64,000 nucleotides of DNA from Amycolatopsis thermophila (GTDB lineage: Bacteria; Actinomycetota; Actinomycetes; Mycobacteriales; Pseudonocardiaceae), in NCBI RefSeq assembly GCF_030814215.1, contig NZ_JAUSUT010000001.1:3906001-3970000 (forward strand). Direction: 5' to 3'. A model generated the notes under the pieces. That model saw nothing but the letters and a program-made list of their open reading frames with translations, searched no databases and was not told the DNA's origin. The translations under genes were made by a program, and so were the position numbers. Positions 50,011 to 58,662 of this stretch are shown one piece after another. How positions within the stretch are numbered: the stretch's first letter is position 1; each line of letters starts with the position of its first letter.

Positions 50011-50155
50011 GATGTCCCATCGTGCCCCATCGACGGGCCGGAACGGGCGGTGCCTCCTCGCCACGCCGGCGAGCCGGCGGCGCGGCGGGCACGAATCACG
50101 GGCGTGGTCCGTTGATCCCATGCCGGAGCACGAACGTCACTGGGAGGACCACGAG

Positions 50156-51376
50156 ATGCCCGTGGTGGACGAACCGATCAGGCTCGACGAGGCCATCATC
50201 CAGGACCCGCACGCCCTGTACCGGAAGCTGCGCGAGGACGGGCCGGTCCGCCCGGCGATCATGCCGCACGGCATGCGCGTGTGGCTGGTCTCGGGATACG
50301 CGGAGGCCAAGGCGCTGCTCGCCGATCCGCGTCTGAGCAAGGACGCGAACCGGGCGCAGGAGCTGTTCCGGGACCGGATCACCGCGGCGGGCGGCGAACC
50401 CGGGCCGGACCCGTCGGGCGCGCTGCTGCGGTTCCACATGCTCAACACCGACCCGCCGGACCACACCAGGCTGCGCAAGCTGGTGAACAAGGCCTTCACC
50501 GCGCGCACCGTGGCCCGGCTGCGCCCGCGCATCGAGCAGATCACCGACGACCTCCTGGACGCGATGGCCGCGCGCGGGCGGGTGGACCTGCTGGACGCGT
50601 TCGCCTATCCGCTGCCGATCACGGTGATCTGCGAGCTGCTCGGCATCCCGGAGTCCGAGCGCGGCGACTTCCGCGAGTGGTCCAACACGCTGCTCAACTC
50701 GGGCCCGCAGGAGAACTTCCACGACGCGGCCCGCGCGATGGCGGCCTACCTCACGGCCCTGGTGGAGGCCAAGCGGGCCGAGCCGACCCAGGACCTGCTG
50801 TCCGACCTGGTGCACGTCTCGGACGAGGGCGACCAGCTCTCGCACGAGGAACTGGTGGCGATGGCGTTCCTGTTGCTGGTGGCCGGTCACGAGACGACGG
50901 TCAACCTGATCGGCAACAGCGTGCTGGCGCTGCTGCGCCACCCGGACCAGCTCGCGAAGCTCCGTGCGGACCCCTCGCTGCTGCCCGGCGCGGTCGAGGA
51001 GTTCCTGCGGTTCGAGGGGCCGATCAACATCGCGACCCTGCGGTTCACCGCGGAGCCCGTGCCGATCGGGGACGTCGAGATCCCGGCGAACGAGTTCGTG
51101 ATGATCTCGCTGGTCGGTGCCAACCGGGACGGCGACCGGTTCGACGAGCCCGATCGTCTCGACGTGACCCGCCCGGCCGGTGGTCACCTGGCGTTCGGGC
51201 ACGGCATCCACTACTGCGTCGGCGCGCCGCTGGCCCGGCTCGAAGCCGAAGTGGCCCTGGGCCGCCTGTTCGAGCGCTTTCCCGGGATCGAGCTGGACGG
51301 CGACCCGGGCGGACTCCGCTGGCGGGAGAGCACCCTGGTGCACGGCCTCGACGCGCTGCCGGTCGCGCTGCGCTGA
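50156..51376 (+). CDS. Cytochrome P450
   Basis: 406-aa soluble bacterial P450. The I-helix motif is AGHETTVN, the ExxR is in AVEEFLRFEGP, and the heme Cys loop is FGHGIHYCVGAPLARLE, all intact. The overall sequence resembles CYP107-type enzymes of actinomycetes (RLRPRIEQITDDLLD; LLNTDPPDHTRLRKLV-like segment). ATG 50156 has GGGAGG about nine bases upstream; ATG 50120 is the alternative. No ferredoxin, reductase or biosynthetic genes adjoin it, so the substrate is unknown. A small membrane protein gene converges four bases away. Confidence 0.93.
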   Translation: MPVVDEPIRLDEAIIQDPHALYRKLREDGPVRPAIMPHGMRVWLVSGYAEAKALLADPRLSKDANRAQELFRDRITAAGGEPGPDPSGALLRFHMLNTDPPDHTRLRKLVNKAFTARTVARLRPRIEQITDDLLDAMAARGRVDLLDAFAYPLPITVICELLGIPESERGDFREWSNTLLNSGPQENFHDAARAMAAYLTALVEAKRAEPTQDLLSDLVHVSDEGDQLSHEELVAMAFLLLVAGHETTVNLIGNSVLALLRHPDQLAKLRADPSLLPGAVEEFLRFEGPINIATLRFTAEPVPIGDVEIPANEFVMISLVGANRDGDRFDEPDRLDVTRPAGGHLAFGHGIHYCVGAPLARLEAEVALGRLFERFPGIELDGDPGGLRWRESTLVHGLDALPVALR

Positions 51377-51380
51377 GACG

Positions 51381-51773
51381 TCAGTGGCGATGGCGGTACA
51401 CGACCACCGCCATCGCCACGCCCATCAGGCCGTGACCGACACCCATGAGCGCGCCACCGGTGATCAGGCCGGCCCAGTAGGGCACCAGCAGCAGGGCGAA
51501 CGGCACGTACATCCACGCCGTCATCTCGATGATCGGGCGACGGCCGTGCCCGCGGAACCGCATCCACCCGGCCATCGGCAACGCCATCTCGGTCGCCATG
51601 ATCAGGGCCCGCCAGCCGGTGTCGTCGAGCGCCGCGGACCAGCCGATCGCGGTCAGCCCGAGGCGGACGAGCGGGCCGAGAACGGTCATGCCCAGCCCCA
51701 TCGCGATCCACATCTCGAGGTAGTGCAGCACGGCGCGGCGGGTGGCCGGCGAACGCCAGGTCAGTGCGGTCAT
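51381..51773 (-). CDS. Small polytopic membrane protein
   Basis: 130-aa protein with four hydrophobic segments (residues ~20-42, 45-58 weak, 82-100, 103-123), many Met/Gly/Trp, and the His/Arg loop RFRGHGRRPIIEM between helices. Family unknown. ATG start. Divergent from a MerR regulator across a short interval with inverted repeats and a perfect -10 box, so it is the probable target of that regulator. Confidence 0.72.
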   Translation of the reverse strand: MTALTWRSPATRRAVLHYLEMWIAMGLGMTVLGPLVRLGLTAIGWSAALDDTGWRALIMATEMALPMAGWMRFRGHGRRPIIEMTAWMYVPFALLLVPYWAGLITGGALMGVGHGLMGVAMAVVVYRHRH

Positions 51774-51792
51774 CGCGGTCGCCTCCCTAGTG

Positions 51793-51840
51793 GATAGCTG
51801 AACTATCTATAATGGGAAGCTACCCTACCCATCAGGGGTA
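51793..51840 (+). promoter_or_regulatory. Divergent promoter with inverted repeats upstream of the MerR gene
   Basis: GATAG-N5-CTATC (51793-51807) abuts a perfect TATAAT -10 hexamer (51808-51813). A second inverted repeat, TACCC-N5-GGGTA, covers 51826-51840 and lies in the MerR gene leader. The arrangement suits autoregulation by the MerR-type protein and control of the divergent membrane gene. Confidence 0.6.
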
Positions 51841-51862
51841 CGTCCAGAGGAAGGGACGCCGC

Positions 51863-52489
51863 ATGCGGATGGCCGAGCTGAGCCGGGAGTCAGGGGTTCC
51901 GGTCGCGACGATCAAGTACTACCAGCGCGAGGGGCTGCTCCCGCCCGGCGAGCTGACCAGTCCGAACCAGGCGCGCTACGGCGCGGCGCACGTGCGGCGG
52001 CTGAAGCTCGTCCGGGCCCTGCTGGAGATCGGGGGCCTGTCGATCGCGGCGGTGGGGGAGGTGCTGGCGGCGATCGACGAGCCGGCCACGTCGACGCACG
52101 ACATCCTCGGCCTGGCCCAGCACGGCCTGCCGGCGGCCACGCAGGAGGTGACCGACGAGGAGCGGGCATGGGCGATGGGTCGCATCGAGGCGATGGCCGG
52201 GCGGCGGGGCTGGGAGGTGCACGCCGGGTCGCCGGTGGTCGAATCACTGGCCGGGGTCCTGTGCGCGTTGCGCCAGGTCGGTCACGAGTGGGTCCTGGAC
52301 GAACTGGACACCTACGCCGCAGCCGCGGACACCGTCGCCGAGGCGGATGTGACCGCTGTGGCGAAGCTGGGGGCCACCGAGGCGGTCGTGGAGGGCGCTG
52401 TCGTCGGCACGGTGCTCGGCGACGCCCTGCTCGCCGCGCTCCGGCGGATGGCGCACGCGCAGGTTTCGCGGCGGCAGTTCTCCGTGTAG
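51863..52489 (+). CDS. MerR-family transcriptional regulator
   Basis: 208-aa regulator with the MerR winged helix at residues ~1-70 (MAELSRESGVPVATIKYYQR; GLLPPGELTSPNQARYG; HVRRLKLVRALLEIGGLSI). An Ala-rich helical effector domain of unknown ligand follows, with no Cys metal site. AGAGGAAGGGA precedes ATG 51863. The promoter carries inverted repeats. Probably controls the divergent small membrane protein. Confidence 0.88.
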   Translation: MRMAELSRESGVPVATIKYYQREGLLPPGELTSPNQARYGAAHVRRLKLVRALLEIGGLSIAAVGEVLAAIDEPATSTHDILGLAQHGLPAATQEVTDEERAWAMGRIEAMAGRRGWEVHAGSPVVESLAGVLCALRQVGHEWVLDELDTYAAAADTVAEADVTAVAKLGATEAVVEGAVVGTVLGDALLAALRRMAHAQVSRRQFSV

Positions 52490-52818
52490 CCCGGGCATCT
52501 CGCCACCGGACAGCTCACTCGGTGACAATTCACCCGATCCAGGGTGAGCTGGACCACGGGCTCGATGGCTGACCACGAAAAGTGATCACTCGGGTCGATC
52601 TTCGATCAGACAAGTGACTTGCGCCCGGTGTGCCGCCGGCCATCCGTCACCACGCCTTGCCGTCTCTGTGATGACCCATTGTGAACAAAACGTGAGGATT
52701 TCTTTGCATATCGGACATCCAGGGCGTTTTTCGGTATCTGTGAAGCTACCGGCCGTCACTGCCGTCGGCCCGCTCGGTTCCTCCGCCCGTCGCGGAACTT
52801 CTCTTCACGGAGGCTTGA
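52490..52818. other. 329-bp intergenic region upstream of the SulP/carbonic anhydrase gene
   Basis: No gene seen. It contains a GTGATCAC palindrome near 52580, AT-richer segments (AACAAAACGTGAGGATTTCTTTGCATAT split around 52683-52711) that probably hold the promoter, and ACGGAGG just before the ATG at 52819. The lower GC of 52660-52745 stands out from its surroundings. Confidence 0.5.
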
Positions 52819-55122
52819 ATGATCGACAACTCGGCTCGGGAGCGTGAGCACGCTCCGCCCCGCTCGTGGCGGTCCGCGCTGGACAACCTCCGCCACGACG
52901 CACCGGCCTCGCTGGTCGTCTTCCTGGTCGCGATCCCGCTGTCCCTGGGCATCGCGCTGGCCTCGGGTGCGCCCATCGTCGCCGGCCTGATCGCCGCGAT
53001 CGTCGGTGGCGTCGTCGCCGGCGCGCTGGGCGGGTCACCGCTGCAGGTCAGCGGACCCGCGGCGGGGCTGACCGTTGTGATGGCGGACACGATCAACGAG
53101 TTCGGCTGGGCCGCCACCTGTGCGATCACCATGCTGGCCGGCGCACTGCAGATCCTGCTCGGGCTGAGCCGGATCGCGCGCGCCGCGCTCGCGCTCTCCC
53201 CGGCGATCGTGCACGGCATGCTCGCCGGCATCGGCGTCACGATCGTGCTATCGCAGCTCCCCATCGTCTTCGGCGCCACCGCGCGGAGCTCGCCGATCGA
53301 CAACCTGCTGGCGCTGCCCGCGCAGATCCTCGACCCGCACGGCCCCGCGACCCTGATCGGCGTGGTCGCGCTCGGCATCGTGCTCGTGTGGGGCAAACTC
53401 CCCGCGGCGGTGCGGAAGGTGCCCGGCCCGCTGGCCGCGATCGTGATCGCGACGGTGCCGTCGGTCGTGGCGGGCATGAACGTGTCCCGTGTGGACGTTC
53501 CGGAGAACGTGCTGGACCTGACGTTCGTCCCGGAGTTCCCCGGCACGCGCTGGTTCGACTTCGCCGTCGCGGTCGTCACCATCGCGCTCGTCACCAGCGT
53601 CGCGAGCCTGCTCTCCGCGGTGGCCGTGGACAAGATGCACACCGGCCCGCGCGCCAACCTCGATCGCGAGCTGGTCGGCCAGGGCGCGGCGAACGTGGTG
53701 TCCGGCGCGTTCGGCGGTCTGCCGGTCGCCGGCGTGATCGTGCGCAGCTCGACGAACGTGCAGAGCGGCGCGCGGACGCGGGTTTCGGCGATCCTGCACG
53801 GCCTGTGGGTCCTGCTCTTCGTCGCGGTGCTTGCCGGGCTGCTGCGCAACATCCCGCTGGCGGCGCTCGCCGCGCTGCTGGTCCACGTCGGCGCGAAACT
53901 CGTGAACCCCGACCACATCAAGGAGTTGCGCCGCCACGGCGACCTGCCCGTGTACCTGGTCACCCTCGCCGGCGTGGTCGCGATCGACCTGCTCACTGGT
54001 GTCCTGATCGGTGTGGCGGTGGCCGCGCTGGTCATGCTGCGCCGTCTGCTGTGGTCCGGCATCCACGCCGAGCGCGACGGCGACCGGTGGCGCGTCGTCG
54101 TGGAGGGGGCGTTGTCCGCGCTCTCGATCCCGCGCCTGACCACAGTGCTCGGCGGCATCCCGCGCGGGACGACGGTGACCCTCGAACTCGTCGTGGACTA
54201 CCTCGATCACGCCGCGTTCGACGCGCTGTCGGCCTGGCAGCACTCCCACGAGGAGGCCGGCGGTCAGGTGATCGTGGACGAGATCGGGCACCCCTGGTTC
54301 GAGCGGGGCAAGGCCGGCGAGCCGACCGTCCACAAGGGAAAGGCGCAGCGGATCGTGCCGCGCTGGTTCGCGCCCTGGTCCGAGTGGCAGCAGGCGTCCG
54401 CGGAGCCGCCGGTCGAGGTGCCGCGGCAGCGCCGGGGGCGGGACAGCTCGATGCGGCGCGGCATGCTCGAGTTCGAGCGGCGCACCTCGGAGCTGGTGCG
54501 GCCGATCCTGGGCAGGCTGGCCGACACCCAGCACCCGGAGACGCTGTTCATCACGTGCGGTGACGCGCGGATCGTGCCGAACCTGATCACCAGCAGCGGC
54601 CCCGGCGACCTGTTCACCGTCCGCAACATCGGCAATCTCGTGCCCGACCACGTGACCTGCGCGGACGGTGCGGACGCGTCGATCGGCGCCGCCGTCGAGT
54701 ACGCGGTGGGGGTGCTGAAGGTGCGCGAGATCGTGGTCTGCGGCCACTCCTCGTGCGGGGCGATGAAGGCGCTGCTGACCGGCGCCCCGGACGGCGCGCC
54801 CGCGCTGCGGTCGTGGCTCAGGCACGCCGAGCCGAGTGTGGAGCGGGCCAGGACCCACCCGCCGATCCGCGTCGGGGACTCGCCGCCGGTGTCCGAGGCA
54901 GACCGCCTCGCGCTGCACAACGTCCTGCAGCAGCTGGACCGGCTGCGGGAGTACCCGGCGGTCGCCGCGGCCGAGGCCCGCGGCGAGGTCGACCTGGTCG
55001 GCATGTACTTCGAGGTCGGGGCCGCGCGGGTGCACCTGTACGACCCGAAGGCCGGCGCGTTCGTCTCCGCGGACGGCCTCGTGGCCGAACACGAGGAGGG
55101 CAACCCGATGGTCACGGGCTAG
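52819..55122 (+). CDS. SulP transporter fused to beta-carbonic anhydrase
   Basis: 767-aa fusion like mycobacterial Rv3273. Residues ~25-420 form a SulP anion transporter with about ten to twelve helices (ASLVVFLVAIPLSLGIALAS; SGPAAGLTVVMADTI). Residues ~425-490 form a STAS-like domain (VVVEGALSALSIPRLTTVL). The C-terminal ~220 residues are a beta-carbonic anhydrase with zinc ligands in ITCGDARIVP and CGHSSCGAMKALL, so it should be active. Predicted to import bicarbonate (or sulfate) and interconvert it with CO2. ACGGAGG lies ahead of the ATG. Single-gene unit; bioD follows with its own promoter. Confidence 0.93.
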   Translation: MIDNSAREREHAPPRSWRSALDNLRHDAPASLVVFLVAIPLSLGIALASGAPIVAGLIAAIVGGVVAGALGGSPLQVSGPAAGLTVVMADTINEFGWAATCAITMLAGALQILLGLSRIARAALALSPAIVHGMLAGIGVTIVLSQLPIVFGATARSSPIDNLLALPAQILDPHGPATLIGVVALGIVLVWGKLPAAVRKVPGPLAAIVIATVPSVVAGMNVSRVDVPENVLDLTFVPEFPGTRWFDFAVAVVTIALVTSVASLLSAVAVDKMHTGPRANLDRELVGQGAANVVSGAFGGLPVAGVIVRSSTNVQSGARTRVSAILHGLWVLLFVAVLAGLLRNIPLAALAALLVHVGAKLVNPDHIKELRRHGDLPVYLVTLAGVVAIDLLTGVLIGVAVAALVMLRRLLWSGIHAERDGDRWRVVVEGALSALSIPRLTTVLGGIPRGTTVTLELVVDYLDHAAFDALSAWQHSHEEAGGQVIVDEIGHPWFERGKAGEPTVHKGKAQRIVPRWFAPWSEWQQASAEPPVEVPRQRRGRDSSMRRGMLEFERRTSELVRPILGRLADTQHPETLFITCGDARIVPNLITSSGPGDLFTVRNIGNLVPDHVTCADGADASIGAAVEYAVGVLKVREIVVCGHSSCGAMKALLTGAPDGAPALRSWLRHAEPSVERARTHPPIRVGDSPPVSEADRLALHNVLQQLDRLREYPAVAAAEARGEVDLVGMYFEVGAARVHLYDPKAGAFVSADGLVAEHEEGNPMVTG

Positions 55123-55172
55123 CCATACACCGGAAAGCCGCACGGCCGGCGCCGGTATTAGTGTCGAATCCC

Positions 55173-55895
55173 GTGAGCGTGCTGGTGGTGACCGGGACCG
55201 GGACCGGCGTCGGCAAGACCGCGGTGACCGCGGCCCTCGCCGCGCTCGCGCGCGCCGAGGGGCGGCGGGTCGCCGTGCTGAAACCCGCCCAGACCGGCGT
55301 GGGCCCGTCAGATCCCGGGGACGTGGACGAGGTGGCCCGGCTGGCCGGGGACGTCACGACACGCGAGCTGCGCCGCTACCCGGATCCGCTCGCCCCGGAC
55401 GTCGCCGCGCGCCGCAGCGGTATCGCGCCGGTCGGTCCGGCGGAGGCGGCGCGGGCGGCGAGCGAGCTGGCCGAGTCCCACGACCTGGTGCTGGTCGAGG
55501 GCGCGGGCGGGCTGCTGGTCCGGTTCGACGCCGGCGGTGCGACCCTCGCCGACGTCGCGTGGGCGCTGTCGGCGCCGCTGCTCGTGGTCGCCGAAGCCGG
55601 CCTCGGGACGCTGAACGCTACGGCGCTGACCGCGGAGGTGGCGACCGCGCGCGGGCTGAACGTGCTCGGCGTGGTGATCGGGTCGTGGCCCGAGCGGCCG
55701 GACCTCGCCGCGCTGTGCAACGTCAGCGACCTGCCGGTGGCCGCAGGCTCGCCCCTCCTCGGCGCGCTGGCCGAGGGAGCGGGCGGCCTGGACCGGGCCG
55801 GGTTCCTGGAGGCCGCACGGGCGGGCCTGTCGCCGTGGTTCGGCGGTGATTTCGACGCCGAACGCTTCGACAAGGGCCTGTCCTCGCAGACGTGA
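55173..55895 (+). CDS. bioD: Dethiobiotin synthetase
   Basis: ATP-dependent ureido-ring closure in biotin synthesis, 240 aa. The P-loop GTGTGVGKTAVTAAL is near residue 8, followed by KPAQTG and VEGAGGLLVRF. A GTG start with TAGTGT eight bases upstream and no Shine-Dalgarno implies a leaderless mRNA. No bioA, bioF or bioB lies nearby, unlike the usual clusters. The C-terminus extends somewhat beyond the core domain (AGLSPWFGGDFDAERF). Confidence 0.95.
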   Translation: MSVLVVTGTGTGVGKTAVTAALAALARAEGRRVAVLKPAQTGVGPSDPGDVDEVARLAGDVTTRELRRYPDPLAPDVAARRSGIAPVGPAEAARAASELAESHDLVLVEGAGGLLVRFDAGGATLADVAWALSAPLLVVAEAGLGTLNATALTAEVATARGLNVLGVVIGSWPERPDLAALCNVSDLPVAAGSPLLGALAEGAGGLDRAGFLEAARAGLSPWFGGDFDAERFDKGLSSQT

Positions 55896-56040
55896 GGCGC
55901 GCGGCACCCAGCGCCCGTCGTGGGTGTGCCGGTGACGGCGCCGGGCTGGACAGCGCGACGCGGCCGACACGGTGAGTACACGGGTGAGGCGACCGGCTAA
56001 CCTCGTGGCGGCGGATCCACGCGGACGGAAAGGGGGCGCG

Positions 56041-56637
56041 GTGGCCGACTCGTCGCCGGTGCAGGCCAGGCCCGGAGCAGGCGGCCCGGAGCTGCCTGCC
56101 GTGCTGTTCGCCCGCAGGCCGCCACGCCCGCGCGTGGTCGTGAAGGCCGACCTGCTGCCCGCGGTCAGCCTGCTGTCGCTGATCGGGATCCTCGGCATCC
56201 CGCTGGGCTGGCTGTGGTCCCGCCTCGCGCCGCCGGAGCGGGTGCGCGTGTTCGACGCCGGCCAGCTGGTTCCGTTGCAGCTGGAAAGCTGGCACCGCTT
56301 CGACGCGCTGGCGGTCTACGCGCTGCTGGGGTTGGCCACCGGGCTGATCACCGGAGTCGCCGTGTGGATGCTGCGGGAGCGCCGCGGGCCGGTGGTGCTG
56401 ATCGCCGCCGTGCTGGGCGGGCTGCTCGCCGCGTGGCTCGGCACGCAGATCGGGGTGGCGTTCGCCAACGGCCACTACGCCGTCACCAGCACACCGGCCG
56501 TCGGGGACGTGATCTCGCGGGCCCCGCGCATCGAGTCGATGTGGGTCCTGGTGGCCCAGCCGCTGGGCACCGCGCTGGCCTACGGGCTGCTCGCGGGGTG
56601 GAACGGCCGCGAGGACCTGGGCCGCAGGCTGGGCTGA
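56041..56637 (+). CDS. DUF2567-like membrane protein
   Basis: 198-aa protein with four hydrophobic segments (~42-62, 92-112, 117-137, 172-188) and a polar N-terminus. The pattern (RVFDAGQLVPLQLESWHRFDALAVY split across a loop, then GTQIGVAFANGHYAV) resembles the DUF2567 family, which is common near bio genes in actinobacteria. GTG 56041 is chosen because AAAGGGGG lies just upstream; GTG 55972 is the alternative. TAACCT at 55998-56003 may be its -10 box. Function unknown. Confidence 0.72.
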   Translation: MADSSPVQARPGAGGPELPAVLFARRPPRPRVVVKADLLPAVSLLSLIGILGIPLGWLWSRLAPPERVRVFDAGQLVPLQLESWHRFDALAVYALLGLATGLITGVAVWMLRERRGPVVLIAAVLGGLLAAWLGTQIGVAFANGHYAVTSTPAVGDVISRAPRIESMWVLVAQPLGTALAYGLLAGWNGREDLGRRLG

Positions 56638-56656
56638 ACCACCCCGGAAAACGCGA

Positions 56657-56687
56657 ACGGCCGGGACCCTGTCGGAGTCCCGGCCGT
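56657..56687. terminator. Hairpin between the DUF2567-like gene and whiB
   Basis: Stem ACGGCCGGGAC (56657-56667) with GTCCCGGCCGT (56677-56687) and a nine-base loop, between convergent genes. No T-run. Confidence 0.65.
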
Positions 56688-56695
56688 CCGGTGTC

Positions 56696-56959
56696 TCAGG
56701 CCGCCTCGGCGCGCCGGCGGGTCTGGCGGATCAGGCTCCGCCGCTCCCGCTCGGTCGTGCCGCCGAAAATGCCGTTGTCGAGACCGGCGTCCAGTGCGTA
56801 GGCCAAGCACTCGGCGCGCACCGGACAGCTCGCGCACACCGCCTTGGCCCGTGCGACCTGCCGGGCGCCCGGGCCCATTTCGGACACGGGGAAGAACAGC
56901 TCAGGGTCCTCGTCCCGGCAGGCGGCACGAGTACGCCAGTCGATCGCGTCACGGTTCAT
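56696..56959 (-). CDS. WhiB-family Fe-S transcriptional regulator
   Basis: 87-aa Wbl protein. The four cluster cysteines are in RAACRDEDPELFFP, AVCASCPVRAEC (three), giving the C-Xn-C-x2-C-x5-C pattern. The turn that usually reads G[V/I]WGG is NGIFGG here, with Phe for Trp. A basic C-terminal tail (RERRSLIRQTRRRAE) would contact DNA. AGGAGG lies nine bases before the ATG. The 243 bases upstream are non-coding and hold the inverted repeat GGATCAA-N5-TTGATCC. Which Wbl class it belongs to is not certain (WhiB1/WblE-like by length). Confidence 0.92.
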   Translation of the reverse strand: MNRDAIDWRTRAACRDEDPELFFPVSEMGPGARQVARAKAVCASCPVRAECLAYALDAGLDNGIFGGTTERERRSLIRQTRRRAEAA

Positions 56960-57202
56960 GGCGTGCCGCCTCCTCTCATGCGTTTGCGTGGTGCACCGGC
57001 GCTGGCGCGCCGGCACGGTGATGAGCGCACAACAGGGCCCATCTCGTTGTTCTCGCGATATCTGGGGTTGCCACACCGGGCGTGGATCAATCACCTTGAT
57101 CCGCCGGGCCGGTGGCAGGGGCTGTTTGCAGCGCCGAAGGTCCAACGGTACCAGTGAGATCGTTGTTCCCCGGCGACCTGCGAAAACCTTGTGGCCAGCG
57201 TC
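56960..57202. promoter_or_regulatory. whiB upstream region with an inverted repeat
   Basis: 243 bases without a gene between whiB and the LON-domain gene. It contains the perfect inverted repeat GGATCAA-TCACC-TTGATCC (57084-57102), about 125 bases upstream of the whiB ATG, and an AT-richer stretch around 57040-57060. A regulator-binding site or the stem of a terminator for the LON-domain transcript are both possible. Confidence 0.45.
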
Positions 57203-57916
57203 TCAGTTCAGGCTGGCGGGCAGGCCCAGCTGGATCAACTCGGGCGGGGGAGCGGGCACCGCGCGCAGCTTCCGGAGGAAGCCGGCCTCGCGGCGCAGCA
57301 TCTGGCTGACCATGCGCAGACGCCGCAGCGGCTGGGTCTCCTCGAGCAGCATCTGCCGGTCGGCGAGTGGCAGCAGGCAATCGGCCGCCAGCAGGTACGA
57401 CAGCGGTCCGGGGCCGGTCTCGGGGCCGGGGGTGACCCAGTTGTCGCGGTGCCACGCCGCGTCGCAGTAGGCGGCGTGCGCGGACAGCGCGGCGTTGCGC
57501 AGGCCTTCCACCGCCCGCGCGGCACCGGCCGGCACCGGGGCGTCGTCGACCCACTCGATGGTGCCCACGAGGTAGGGCGCGCGGGCGTTGTCGATCTCCA
57601 GGACGCGGAACCGGCGCTCGCCGCGCGTGATGATGTCGAACCGGCCGTCGGGCAGCCGTTCGCTGTCACCGAGCAGGGCCGCGCACCCGATCCCGTGCAC
57701 GTGGCCGAGGTCCTCCACCTCGCGCACGGCGGAGGTCCGGATCGCGACGATCCCGAATCGGCGATCCGGTACCGTCCCGGTCAGCAGGTCGACCGCGAGC
57801 TGCCGGTAGCGCGGCTCGAACAGGTGCAGCGGCAGCGTGGCGCCGGGGAGCAGGACGGTCTGCAGCGGGAAAAGGGGGATGATCTCTGTCGCTCTTTCCT
57901 GCCGCTCCGCATCCAC
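57203..57916 (-). CDS. LON peptidase N-terminal (substrate-binding) domain protein
   Basis: 237-aa stand-alone Lon N-terminal domain. Typical opening IIPLFPLQTVLLPGATLPLH, then LFEPRYRQLAVDLL, GCAALL and the G-E-R-R-F-R-V-L strand. A helical half contains CLLPLADRQMLLEE. No ATPase or protease domain, so it probably binds or presents protein substrates. GTG start with TACCGT six bases upstream, no Shine-Dalgarno (leaderless). It follows the nrtR gene on the same strand with a 44-base gap. Function unproven. Confidence 0.9.
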   Translation of the reverse strand: MDAERQERATEIIPLFPLQTVLLPGATLPLHLFEPRYRQLAVDLLTGTVPDRRFGIVAIRTSAVREVEDLGHVHGIGCAALLGDSERLPDGRFDIITRGERRFRVLEIDNARAPYLVGTIEWVDDAPVPAGAARAVEGLRNAALSAHAAYCDAAWHRDNWVTPGPETGPGPLSYLLAADCLLPLADRQMLLEETQPLRRLRMVSQMLRREAGFLRKLRAVPAPPPELIQLGLPASLN

Positions 57917-57960
57917 GGCTACACGGTACGTCGATCCGGTGGTTCTCGCTCAGCGTCGGT

Positions 57961-58662
57961 TCAGCGCCGCCGGGGCGGCGGGCGGAACACGGCGAACGGG
58001 TCGGTCACCTGGATCCCCTTCCCCGTGAAGGAGAACAACGCGGCGGGACGGCCGCCGCTGCGGCCGGGCGCGGCGGTGTGGCCGGTGGCGGAGAGCAGCC
58101 CGCGGCGGGACAGCACACGCTGCAGGTTCGTGGCGTCCACCTTGTAGCCGAGCGCGGCCGAATACAGCTCGCGCAGGGCCGAAATGGTGAATTCCCGGGG
58201 CGCGAGCGCGAAGCCGACGTTGGTGTAGGACAGCTTGGAGCGCAGGCGGTCACGGGCGCGCAGCACGATGTCGTGGTGGTCGAACGCGGTGCGCGGGAGG
58301 TCGCCGACCGGGTGCCAGCGGGTGTCCTCGGGCACCTCCGGGTCGACGTCGGAGGGCACCAGGCCGAGGAACGCGGTGGCGACCACGCGCGGGCCGGGCA
58401 CCCGGTCCGGTGCGCTGAACACCGCGAGCTGCTCGACGTGGCTCAACTGCCGGATGTCCACTTTCTCCGCGAGCTGGCGGCGGATGGAGGTCTCCACGTC
58501 CTCGTCGGGCCGCAGCCGCCCGCCGGGCAGTGACCAGCGTCCCACGTGCGGATCCAGCGCCCGGCGCCACAGCAGCACCTGCAGTGTGGCGGAACGCACT
58601 TGGAGGACCGCCGCCAAAACCTCGTGTGCCAGGGGGGCGCTGCTGTTAATATGGCTTCGCAC
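57961..58662 (-). CDS. NrtR-type Nudix-related transcriptional regulator of NAD synthesis
   Basis: 233-aa regulator: a Nudix-fold sensor (residues ~12-150) and a C-terminal winged helix ([40 protein letters not shown]). Homologue of Rv1593c. The Nudix box ([21 protein letters not shown]) lacks the REUxEE glutamates needed for hydrolysis, as expected for a sensor of ADP-ribose or related ligand. GTG start with TACAAT eight bases upstream, so it is leaderless. Divergent from nadABC; a perfect inverted repeat between the starts is the likely operator. Confidence 0.9.
   Translation of the reverse strand: MRSHINSSAPLAHEVLAAVLQVRSATLQVLLWRRALDPHVGRWSLPGGRLRPDEDVETSIRRQLAEKVDIRQLSHVEQLAVFSAPDRVPGPRVVATAFLGLVPSDVDPEVPEDTRWHPVGDLPRTAFDHHDIVLRARDRLRSKLSYTNVGFALAPREFTISALRELYSAALGYKVDATNLQRVLSRRGLLSATGHTAAPGRSGGRPAALFSFTGKGIQVTDPFAVFRPPPRRR

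Noticed and set aside
50011..50121. Longer N-terminus for the kinase-like protein
   Set aside because: The extra residues are Arg-rich and would overlap the P450 upstream region; the GTG at 50010 places the fold's first helix at the N-terminus.
53248..55143. 631-codon open frame antisense to the SulP/carbonic anhydrase gene
   Set aside because: Arg/His/Asp-rich shadow of a real gene whose motifs are all on the plus strand.
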